DNA from: Saposhnikovia divaricata
Taxonomy: Eukaryota; Streptophyta; Magnoliopsida; Apiales; Apiaceae
Assembly (NCBI GenBank): GCA_036435485.1
Contig: CM071598.1
Location: 102,608,501 to 102,672,500 of the forward strand
DNA: 64,000 bases
Direction of reading: 5' to 3'
Both the position numbers and the translations under genes were made by a program. A model generated the notes under the pieces. It searched no databases. It was not told where the DNA came from and saw only the letters and a program-made list of their open reading frames with translations. This document shows positions 48,034 to 56,512 of the stretch, piece by piece (positions within the stretch are counted from its first letter, which is position 1; each line of letters starts with the position of its first letter).

Positions 48034-51000
48034 TCACAAAACTACTTTATAACCAAATATCTGATTCCTATCTTTCTGGAAATCTGAATCGGTATACCCT
48101 ATAGGAAACAAATCTGAGGCCTTGTAAGTTAACATATACTCCTTAGTCCTTCTCAGGTACTTGAATATAGTTTTTACTGCACTCCAATGTTCCTGACCTA
48201 GGTTCGACTGATATCTACTAACCATGCCTACAGCAAAGCAGATGTCAGGCCTCGTACATAACATAGCATACATTAAGCTTCCACATGCCGAAGCATAAGG
48301 AACTGCTTTCATGCTCTCTATATCCTTAGGTGTCGAAGGACACTGCTCCTTGGATAGAGCCACTCCATGCTTAAAAGGTAGAAAACCTTTCTTAGAGTTC
48401 TGCATGTTAAAACGAGCTAATACTTCATCAATGTAGGGCTCTTGAGATAAAGCCAACATCCTTTTCTTGCGATCCCTTATTACTTTGATCCCAAGGATGT
48501 ATGCCGCTTCACCTAAGTCCTTCATTTCAAATTGTTTGAACAACCATGCCTTTATTGATGACAACATCTTAACATTGTTTCCAATGAGTAAAATGTCATC
48601 TACATACAGTACTAGAAAAACCACTGCATTACCCTCACTTCTCTTATACACACATGATTCGCTTGGACTTTGATCAAATCCATATGACTGGACTGCCTGA
48701 TCAAAACGAATATTCCAGTCCCTAGAAGCTTGTTTTAGTCCATAAATAGACCTCTTAAGCTTACAAACAAGATGCTCTTGGCCTTCCTTAATGAATCCTT
48801 TTGGTTGTTGCATATAGATGGTTTCCTCAAGACTTCCATTAAGGAAAGCTGTCTTGACATCCATTTGCCAAATCTCATAATCGAGATGAGCTGCTATAGA
48901 TAAAAGAATCCGGATCGACTTAAGCATAACAACCGGCGAAAAGGTTTCCTCATAATGAATCCCTTCTTTCTGAGTATACCCTTTCGCAACAAGTCGTGCT
49001 TTCCAGGCTTTCACCTTTTTGTCAGATCCTCTTTTCTTCTTGTAGATCCACATACATCCAATGGGTTTTACACCTTTGGGTGGTTCCACGAGCTCCCAAA
49101 CTTGATTAGAATACATAGATTCCATCTCAGATTCCATTGCCTTTTGCCAAAGATCCGTATCTTTATCTAGAATTGCTTGTTCGTATGTCCTGGGATCCTC
49201 ATCATGTTCATTAGAGACCAAGTCCGAGGACTCTCCCAAAAACATGAATCTATCAGGTTGTTGAACAACCCTCCCACTACGACGAAGCACCGGTGTGGTA
49301 TTAGTGACAGGTTGTGCATTTTCTTGTGGTTGATCTACTTGTACTATTGGCACTTGGGGATTATCTGTCCCTCCCACTAGTTCCTCTAAAACGATACTAC
49401 TCATGGGTTTGTGTTTCATTATATAGTCTTCTTCTAAGAATCTAGCATTGGTGCTAACAATGATATCTCGATCCCTAGGACTATAAAATGAATAACCTTT
49501 CGTTCCCATGGGATAGCCTACAAACAGCCTTACTTCTGTACGAGATTCTAACTTAGTCGCGTTCTTGTTCAGCACATGTGCTGGACAACCCCAAATCCAA
49601 ATATGTCTTAGACTTGGTTTGCTACCAGTCCACAATTCTATTGGAGTCTTGGGAACCGACTTAGAAGGTACCAAGTTCAGAAGGTAAGCCGCTGTTTCTA
49701 TAGCATATCCCCAAAACGACTTGGGTAAATCTGAATAACTCATCATCGATCTAACACTCTCTAAAAGAGTCCGATTCCTTCTCTCTGCTACACCATTCTG
49801 CTGAGGTGTGCCAGGTGCAGACAATTGGGATGCAATCCCATTTTCTGATAAATATTCCCTAAATTCTCCAAGCAAGTATTCGCCACCACGATCTGATCGT
49901 AGCGACTTGATACATTTTCCAAGATGTCGCTTCTCCGCACTTGCTTTGTACTCCTTGAATTTTTCAAAGCACTCAGACTTACGGCGCAACAAATAAATGT
50001 ACCCATATCTAGAATAATCGTCAATGAAAGTGAAAAAATACTCATAACCTCCTCTTGCTTGGATACTCATAGGTCCACATAAATCAGTATGAACCAATTC
50101 TAACACTTCTTTAGCTCTATTCCCCTTTGCTTTAAAAGGCCTATTAGTCATCTTACCTTTCAAGCAGGATTCGCAAACTGGAAATGGCTCCACTGCCAAC
50201 GAGCCTAATGGCCCATCTACTACCAGTCTTTGAATCCTCCTCAAGTTAATATGACCTAATCTTAAGTGCCAAAGATATGTTTGGTTCAATTCAGAAGGTT
50301 TTTTTCTTTTATTTGAGCTAGAAAGAATGTTATTAGTTTCCTTATGTTGCAGCATTGGTTGGATAGGATTAATAATATATAAATTGTCTTGCAATGTACC
50401 AGAACATATAACTCGTTTATTCATCATAATAGAAACATTACGATCCAAACAAACATTATAACCATCCATGGCAAGTTTAGAAACCGAAATTAAATTCCTT
50501 CTAAAAGAAGGTACATAAAGACAATTGTTCAAAACCAAAATCCTATCATCGCCAAAAGACAATGTAATTATTCCAACTGCAACTACTGCTACTTTCGTAG
50601 CATCTCCCATGAACACATATATCTCGCCATCTCTAAGCATTCTGGATTGCTGGAACCCCTGCATAGAGTTACAAACATGGTCAGTGGCTCCTGTATCTAC
50701 ACACCAAGTGCTCGTAGATATAGCCGCTATATATGTTTCTGTAACTAGAGAAAGAGACATACCAGTATTATTTGTCTTCTTAGGAAGAGGACAATCCTGT
50801 TTCCAGTGACCTGACTGCTTGCACCTGAAGCACTTGCCCTTAGGCTTTTTCACACCACCTTGAACTCCCACTGCATTAGCAATCTTTCCAGCTTTCTGTG
50901 TCTGAGTCTTTTTCTTCTTCTTACCTTTCGGCTTAGATGAAGAAGCTTTCTCGGCCACATTCACTTGAACATTCTGCTTAAAGAGTCCTTCAGCTGCCTG

Positions 51001-51570
51001 AAGTTCTGTCAGAAGTTCCGCGAGACTATACATCCTTTTGTTCATGGTGTAATTCAAGCGGAACTGCTCAAAACTTTTGGGCAAGCTCATAAGGATGATA
51101 TCGATCTGGGTTTCCCCATCAATATCAGCACCAAGGATCTCCATCTCATTCAGATGAGACATCATTCTGAGAACATGATCCCTTACAGGTGTTCCTTCAA
51201 CCATCTGAGTGTTCATTAAAGCCTTCATTGCTACTTGCCTAGCAGCCCTATTCTGTTCTCCAAAAAGTTCCTTGAGATTAAAGAGCATATCTGAAGCAGT
51301 GGGCATAGCCTGATGCTGATGCTGCAAAACACCCGACATTGCTGCCAGAATGTAACATCGCGACATCTCATCAGCCTTAATCCACCGCTTATAATACTCC
51401 TTCTCACTTTCAGGAGCATCTTCAGCAGGCTGGTCTGGCTTGGGTTCATAAGTACAAAATTTGTACTCCTCAGCAGTCAACACTATGTCCAAATTACGTT
51501 TCCATTCAATATAGTTCGGTCCAGTAAGTTTGTTATCCTTAAGTATGGTGAATAGTGGATTAAAGCCCAT
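48034..51570 (-). CDS. Copia copy B polyprotein, intact but lacking RNase H
   Basis: 1178 codons without a stop, start MGFNPLFTILKDNK. Gag to about residue 215; zinc knuckle CFRCKQSGHWKQDC near 248; protease CVDTGATDHVC near 291; GAG-pre-integrase HLRLGHINLRR near 440; integrase core with FIDDYSRYG (about 517), LRSDRGGEYL (about 560) and VAERRNRT (about 597); RT with QMDVKTAFLNG and YVDDILLIG (about 986). Full Ty1/copia proteins continue with about 140 residues of RNase H. Here, after GYTDSDFQ, the frame shifts into a short out-of-frame tail and stops. It could make gag, PR, IN and RT but would need RNase H from elsewhere. Confidence 0.9.
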   Translation of the reverse strand: MGFNPLFTILKDNKLTGPNYIEWKRNLDIVLTAEEYKFCTYEPKPDQPAEDAPESEKEYYKRWIKADEMSRCYILAAMSGVLQHQHQAMPTASDMLFNLKELFGEQNRAARQVAMKALMNTQMVEGTPVRDHVLRMMSHLNEMEILGADIDGETQIDIILMSLPKSFEQFRLNYTMNKRMYSLAELLTELQAAEGLFKQNVQVNVAEKASSSKPKGKKKKKTQTQKAGKIANAVGVQGGVKKPKGKCFRCKQSGHWKQDCPLPKKTNNTGMSLSLVTETYIAAISTSTWCVDTGATDHVCNSMQGFQQSRMLRDGEIYVFMGDATKVAVVAVGIITLSFGDDRILVLNNCLYVPSFRRNLISVSKLAMDGYNVCLDRNVSIMMNKRVICSGTLQDNLYIINPIQPMLQHKETNNILSSSNKRKKPSELNQTYLWHLRLGHINLRRIQRLVVDGPLGSLAVEPFPVCESCLKGKMTNRPFKAKGNRAKEVLELVHTDLCGPMSIQARGGYEYFFTFIDDYSRYGYIYLLRRKSECFEKFKEYKASAEKRHLGKCIKSLRSDRGGEYLLGEFREYLSENGIASQLSAPGTPQQNGVAERRNRTLLESVRSMMSYSDLPKSFWGYAIETAAYLLNLVPSKSVPKTPIELWTGSKPSLRHIWIWGCPAHVLNKNATKLESRTEVRLFVGYPMGTKGYSFYSPRDRDIIVSTNARFLEEDYIMKHKPMSSIVLEELVGGTDNPQVPIVQVDQPQENAQPVTNTTPVLRRSGRVVQQPDRFMFLGESSDLVSNEHDEDPRTYEQAILDKDTDLWQKAMESEMESMYSNQVWELVEPPKGVKPIGCMWIYKKKRGSDKKVKAWKARLVAKGYTQKEGIHYEETFSPVVMLKSIRILLSIAAHLDYEIWQMDVKTAFLNGSLEETIYMQQPKGFIKEGQEHLVCKLKRSIYGLKQASRDWNIRFDQAVQSYGFDQSPSESCVYKRSEGNAVVFLVLYVDDILLIGNNVKMLSSIKAWLFKQFEMKDLGEAAYILGIKVIRDRKKRMLALSQEPYIDEVLARFNMQNSKKGFLPFKHGVALSKEQCPSTPKDIESMKAVPYASACGSLMYAMLCTRPDICFAVGMVSRYQSNLGQEHWSAVKTIFKYLRRTKEYMLTYKASDLFPIGYTDSDFQKDRNQIFGYKVVL

Positions 51571-52395
51571 AGTGATCTAATCCTGAGAATCATACATGTA
51601 ACACATAATCAGGTAGTTGCATAAATCTTAAATCCTATTGGTTTCCTCTAACAATTAATTAAAATTAATGCACTAATATTTAAACACCATAAGTATCTGG
51701 TACGCCACGATGGATGACATATATACCACTTAAATTCGTTTAAATATTACTTCGGTCCTATTACTAAATAATACGCCACGTTAGGGTGGACTATATATTA
51801 TTTTTCATAGCTAAGTGTATACCATTATTAAATCTTAAATTAATAAAAAGACTGGATACCACCATTAAATATTTCAAATCAATAATCGATAATAGGATAA
51901 TTCCCAGATCGGGGGAGCATTGTCAAGAGGCATCACTTAAGACCCCTTTCTAGACAGAATCATCCTTTCTCTCTATATTGAAAATCTATATTCAATCATT
52001 GGCACCCTTCTAATTAATCGAATTCTATGAAACTTGGTACGCCACGATGGGTGGCATGTATACCTTTCAATATTCGTAATTAATTTAGGAAGTTTGTTCT
52101 AGTAATATCCATAACACTACCTGACACCATAAATCATACGCCACGATGGGTGGCATGTATATAATTTATATTCGTCTCGGTGTTAAATTACATACAAACA
52201 ATAATGGAGACCATGGGATTTAATTCCTAATTAATTCCCTCACCCACTTAGTATTTTTTATTTAAAATTGAGGAATTTTATCTAGATGCATCGCCCTATG
52301 TTATTTTTTCGAGGTCTACATGTTATAAAAATAACAATACAAAGAACACATAACATGGCAGCATGCATCATAAAATTAAAGCAATAAATAAAATT
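51571..52395 (-). other. Copia copy B leader, truncated
   Basis: About 825 bp of leader next to gag, with four TACGCCAC motifs, then cut at 52392-52395 (shared AATT), where an LTR tail in the other orientation begins. Copy B has no 5' LTR or PBS of its own. Confidence 0.85.
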
Positions 52396-52778
52396 TAGTG
52401 TATCAAAATTCGCAGTGCCAAGATCTGATTGTCCAAACAATCGATTTGTTTTCAATGAAGTAGTCGACAGAGGCTGTTCGAATAAGGAGGAAGGAAACAA
52501 GTCTCGTGAACAGAAGCAGGCGCTCGAAATTTTTTTTTTTCTGGTCAAAAGGTAGTAACGCAGGTCTGTCCTGCGTTACAGGATGAAAACAGGGTGTAAC
52601 GCAGGCCTGTCCTGCGTTACAGGAAGAAAAGGGTCTGTAACGCATGCCTGTCCTGCGTTACAGGATGAAACAGGTCTGTAACGCAGGCCATGAATGCGCA
52701 ACAGCAAGGTTTTTGGCAGAAAAATGTTTTTTCAGCAAAATAAAGGGCTGGAAATTTATTTATTTTTTAAGGAGCCAT
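52392..52778 (+). repeat. LTR tail and copia leader piece, plus orientation
   Basis: 52392-52441 is the last 50 bp of the LTR/PBS edge (TTTAGTGTATCAAAATTC…GATTGTCC). Then an internal piece of leader follows with four TAACGCAGG/CCTGCGTTA hairpins (52554-52690), joined at shared GCCAT (52774-52778) to pol of copy D. Confidence 0.85.
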
Positions 52779-55336
52779 TTCCAGTTTGCGAATCCTGCTT
52801 GGAAGGTAAGATGACTAATAGGCCTTTTAAAGCAAAGGGGAATAGAGCTAAAGAAGTGTTAGAATTGGTTCATACTGATTTATGTGGACCTATGAGTATC
52901 CAAGCAAGAGGAGGTTATGAGTATTTTGTCACTTTCATTGACGATTATTCTAGATATGGGTACATTTATTTGTTGCGCCGTAAGTCTGAGTGCTTTGAAA
53001 AATTCAAGGAGTACAAACCAAGTGCGGAGAAGCGACATCTTGGAAAATGTATCAAGTCACTACGATCAGATCGTGGTGGCGAATACTTGCTTGGAGAATT
53101 TAGGGAATATTTATCAGAAAATGGGATTGCATCCCAGTTGTCTGCACCTGGCACACCTCAGCAGAATGGTGTAGCAGAGAGGAGGAATCGGACTCTTTTA
53201 GAGAGTGTTAGATCGATGATGAGTTATTCAGATTTACTCAAGTCGTTTTGGGGATATGCTATAGAAACAGCCGCTTACCTTATGAACTTGGTACCTTCTA
53301 AATCGGTTCCCAAGACTCTAATAGAATTGTGGACTGGTAGCAAACCAAGTCTAAGACATATTCGTATTTGGGGTTGTCCAGCACATGTGCTGAACAAGAA
53401 CGCGACTAAGTTAGAATCTCGTACAGAAGTAAGGATGTTTGTAGGCTATCCCATGGGAACGAAAGGTTATTCATTTTATAGTCCTAGGGATCGAGATATC
53501 ATTGTTAGCACCAATGCTAGATTCTTAGAAGAAGACTATATAATGAAACACAAACCCATGAGTAGTATCGTTTTAGAGGAACTAGTGGGAGGGACAGATA
53601 ATCCCCAAGTGCCAATAGTACAAGTAGATCAACCACAAGAAACTGCACAACCTGTCACTAATACCACACCGGTGCTTCGTCGTAGTGGGAGGGTTGTTCA
53701 ACAACCTGATCGATTCATGTTTTTGGGAGAGTCCTCGGACTTGGTCTCTGGTGAACATGATGAAGATCCCAGGACATACGAACAAGCAATTCTAGATAAA
53801 GATGCAGATCTTTGGCAAAAGGCAATGGAATCTGAGATGGAATCTATGTATTCTAATCAAGTTTGGGAGCTCGTGGAACCACCCAAAGGTGTAAAACCCA
53901 TTGGATGTATGTGGATCTACAAGAAGAAAAGAGGATCTGACAAAAAGGTGAAAGCCTGGAAAGCACGACTTGTTGCGAAAGGGTATACTCAGAAAGAAGG
54001 GATTCATTATGAGGAAACCTTTTCGCCGGTTGTTATGCTTAAGTCGATCCGGATTCTTTTATCTATAGCAGCTCATCTCGATTATGAGATTTGGCAAATG
54101 GATGTCAAGACAGCTTTCCTTAATGGAAGTCTTGAGGAAACCATCTATATGCAACAACCAAAAGGGTTCATTAAGGAAGGCCAAGAGCATCTTGTTTGTA
54201 AGCTTAAGAGGTCTATTTATGGACTAAAACAAGCTTCTAGGGACTGGAATATTCGTTTTGATCAGGCAGTCCAGTCATATGGATTTGATCAAAGTCCAAG
54301 CGAATCATGTGTGTATAAGAGAAGTGAGGGTAATGCAGTGGTTTTTCTAGTACTGTATGTTGATGACATTTTACTCATTGGAAACAATGTTAAGATGTTG
54401 TCATTGATAAAGGCATGGTTGTTCAAACAATTTGAAATGAAGGACTTAGGTGAAGCGGCATACATCCTTGGGATCAAAGTAATAAGGGATCGCAAGAAAA
54501 GGATGTTGGCTTTATCTCAAGAGCCCTACATTGATGAAGTATTAGCTCGTTTTAACATGCAGAACTCTAAGAAAGGTTTTCTACCTTTTAAGCATGGAGT
54601 GGCTCTATCCAAGGAGCAGTGTCCTTCGACACCTAAGGATATAGAGAGCATGAAAGCAGTTCCTTATGCTTCGGCATGTGGAAGCTTAATGTATGCTATG
54701 TTATGTACGAGGCCTGACATCTGCTTTGCTGTAGGCATGGTTTGTAGATATCAGTCGAACCCAGGTCAGGAACATTGGAGTGCAGTAAAAACTATACTCA
54801 AGTACCTGAGAAGGACTAAGGAGTATATGTTAATTTACAAGGCCTCAGATCTATTTCCTTTGGGATATACTGATTCAGATTTCCAATCAGATAGGGATAA
54901 GAGGAAATCTACCTCGGGATATGTTTTTACTTTGGGAGGTGGAGCCGTTATATGGAGGAGTGTAAAGCAGAAATGCATTGCAGACTCTACCATGGAAGCC
55001 GAGTACGTGGCGGCCTCTGAGGCTGCAAAGGAGGCTGTATGGTTCAGGAACTTCCTTTTGGACTTGGATGTGGTACCTAATTTGCCTAGGAGCTTGACAG
55101 TGTATTGTGATAACACTGGTGCTGTGGCAAATTCAAAGGAACCACGAGATCACAAAGCAGCTAAACATATTGAACGTAAGTATCATCTCATACGAGGAAT
55201 CGTAAAGCGAGGAGATATAGTTGTGGCTCACATATCATCAGAAGACAACCGGGCAGATCCTTTCACAAAAAGCCTGCCAGCCAAAGTTTTTGACAGGCAT
55301 GTGGAAGCGATAGGAGTCAGATGGATGGACACATAG
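52694..55336 (+). CDS. Copia copy D: integrase-RT-RNase H, chimeric start
   Basis: 880-codon open frame. The first 26-27 codons come from leader sequence fused in frame to pol at 52774; pol begins at PFPVCESCLEGKM (end of the pre-integrase domain), so gag and protease are missing. Integrase D-D-E and RT (YVDDILLIG) are intact. This is the only copy with complete RNase H: TDSDFQSDRDKRKSTSGY, STMEAEYVAASEAA, VYCDNTGAVA, SEDNRADPFTKSLP. It ends WMDT at 55336, followed by a PPT (GTATAAGTGGGAGA) and LTR 5. Whether the chimeric start is used is unknown. Confidence 0.9.
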   Translation: MRNSKVFGRKMFFQQNKGLEIYLFFKEPFPVCESCLEGKMTNRPFKAKGNRAKEVLELVHTDLCGPMSIQARGGYEYFVTFIDDYSRYGYIYLLRRKSECFEKFKEYKPSAEKRHLGKCIKSLRSDRGGEYLLGEFREYLSENGIASQLSAPGTPQQNGVAERRNRTLLESVRSMMSYSDLLKSFWGYAIETAAYLMNLVPSKSVPKTLIELWTGSKPSLRHIRIWGCPAHVLNKNATKLESRTEVRMFVGYPMGTKGYSFYSPRDRDIIVSTNARFLEEDYIMKHKPMSSIVLEELVGGTDNPQVPIVQVDQPQETAQPVTNTTPVLRRSGRVVQQPDRFMFLGESSDLVSGEHDEDPRTYEQAILDKDADLWQKAMESEMESMYSNQVWELVEPPKGVKPIGCMWIYKKKRGSDKKVKAWKARLVAKGYTQKEGIHYEETFSPVVMLKSIRILLSIAAHLDYEIWQMDVKTAFLNGSLEETIYMQQPKGFIKEGQEHLVCKLKRSIYGLKQASRDWNIRFDQAVQSYGFDQSPSESCVYKRSEGNAVVFLVLYVDDILLIGNNVKMLSLIKAWLFKQFEMKDLGEAAYILGIKVIRDRKKRMLALSQEPYIDEVLARFNMQNSKKGFLPFKHGVALSKEQCPSTPKDIESMKAVPYASACGSLMYAMLCTRPDICFAVGMVCRYQSNPGQEHWSAVKTILKYLRRTKEYMLIYKASDLFPLGYTDSDFQSDRDKRKSTSGYVFTLGGGAVIWRSVKQKCIADSTMEAEYVAASEAAKEAVWFRNFLLDLDVVPNLPRSLTVYCDNTGAVANSKEPRDHKAAKHIERKYHLIRGIVKRGDIVVAHISSEDNRADPFTKSLPAKVFDRHVEAIGVRWMDT

Positions 55337-55404
55337 TTTTTTGTAATAGTGGATTAAATAAACACTGATATACTCATAGAATATTTTGAGTATAAGTGGG
55401 AGAT

Positions 55405-56512
55405 TGTTGGTGTATACTGAAAATATTTATTTGAAGTATATACATTTATTTCTGGCCTATTTTATTGAGAATCATTTAAATGTTTACATGTTGTCTAAAT
55501 ATTATATATTGTGAATAATCTAGTATCAAATGGGATACAGAATATTAGATTATTAAATACGGTTTATATAATATAATAAGGTTCACAGCACAGGTGGTGT
55601 TAGACAATCCACTGGAATGGCTGTAGTATTATTTAGATTAGTTTATATTGACTAATAAATAATACTAGTATACTTTGTGTATATTGAACAGGATCGAATT
55701 TAGAATTGTTCCCTTATACTGATTAAGAAGGTGAACTAAGATTCTATGTTATTATTAATGCTTAGGTTCTTAATCCGGAAATAATAATTGACACGTATAT
55801 ATTATTTACATGCTTTGATTTATATATGAAATAATTCTTTTGATTTATTTCATTATATTTTGGGTGATGAAATAATATATATGGTGGGATATTATTTATT
55901 GAAGGAATCCATGTCCTGATAATATTCGGGTTAATGATGTCCCCTTGAAAGCTCAAAAAGATTTAATTATGTGAAACCCTGCATGTGGATTTATTCCGGC
56001 ATAATTAAATAAAGGTTGAGTGGATAATCAAGGATAAAAGATATTAATTAAATGAATTATCAGTAATTTATTTAATTAATGGACATGCGATATTTTAAAC
56101 ATGGGGAATTTAATAAGCAAATAATATTGGAACCGAATTAATTAATTAAATTACGGTATTAGGAAAGGTAGTGCAAATATTAATTCTTTAGTGGATTGAA
56201 TTAATATTTAATTACATTGGGCTAGGCTCAAGATGTAATTAGAAGGCCCAACCTAATTATCCATGATCCCTATTGTAGCCTATATATATTCCTATTCTCT
56301 TCTTGCTGGGGGCTGGTCGAAAAAAATTTGGTAGCCACCCAGGAGCAAGAAGAGAGGTTAACTTGAGAAGACGAAGGCCACACTTCGCTCAAGGGAATTT
56401 GGGAATACAATAGAAGAGCGTGGAATCAACCGTTAACAAGGTGATTTTTCTATTCGTACTCGTTAATTTAGTGTATCAAAATTCGCAGTGCCAAGATCTG
56501 ATTGTCCCAACA
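55405..56512 (+). repeat. Copia LTR 5 (3' LTR of copy D)
   Basis: Complete, TGTTGGTGTATACTG to GATTGTCCCAACA, 1108 bp, followed by CTCAC and chromovirus RT. It is the right boundary of the block. Confidence 0.92.
56281..56289 (+). promoter_or_regulatory. TATA box in copia LTR
   Basis: TATATATAT, about 230 bp from the LTR end, in AGCCTATATATATTCC. The same element is present in reverse in LTRs 1-4. Confidence 0.6.

Larger units (their letters stand above)
34503..56512. mobile_element. Rearranged Ty1/copia block inside chromovirus pol
   Basis: Contains five LTR copies (34503, 40767, 43442, 46866 and 55405), four pol regions (A, B and C minus, D plus), leaders in both orientations, and an inverted chromovirus fragment. 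Both edges of one insertion are recognisable: LTR|GTGAG at 42079/42080 and LTR|CTCAC at 56512/56513, the two sides of a 5-bp target duplication, now in inverted relation. All joints read by eye fall at short shared words. It is not a simple set of whole insertions. Either a real complex rearrangement or an assembly error. Confidence 0.85.

Noticed and set aside
34503..56512. Four independent whole copia insertions
   Set aside because: Only one 5-bp target duplication is found. Other edges join at microhomology with changed orientation, so separate clean insertions do not explain it.
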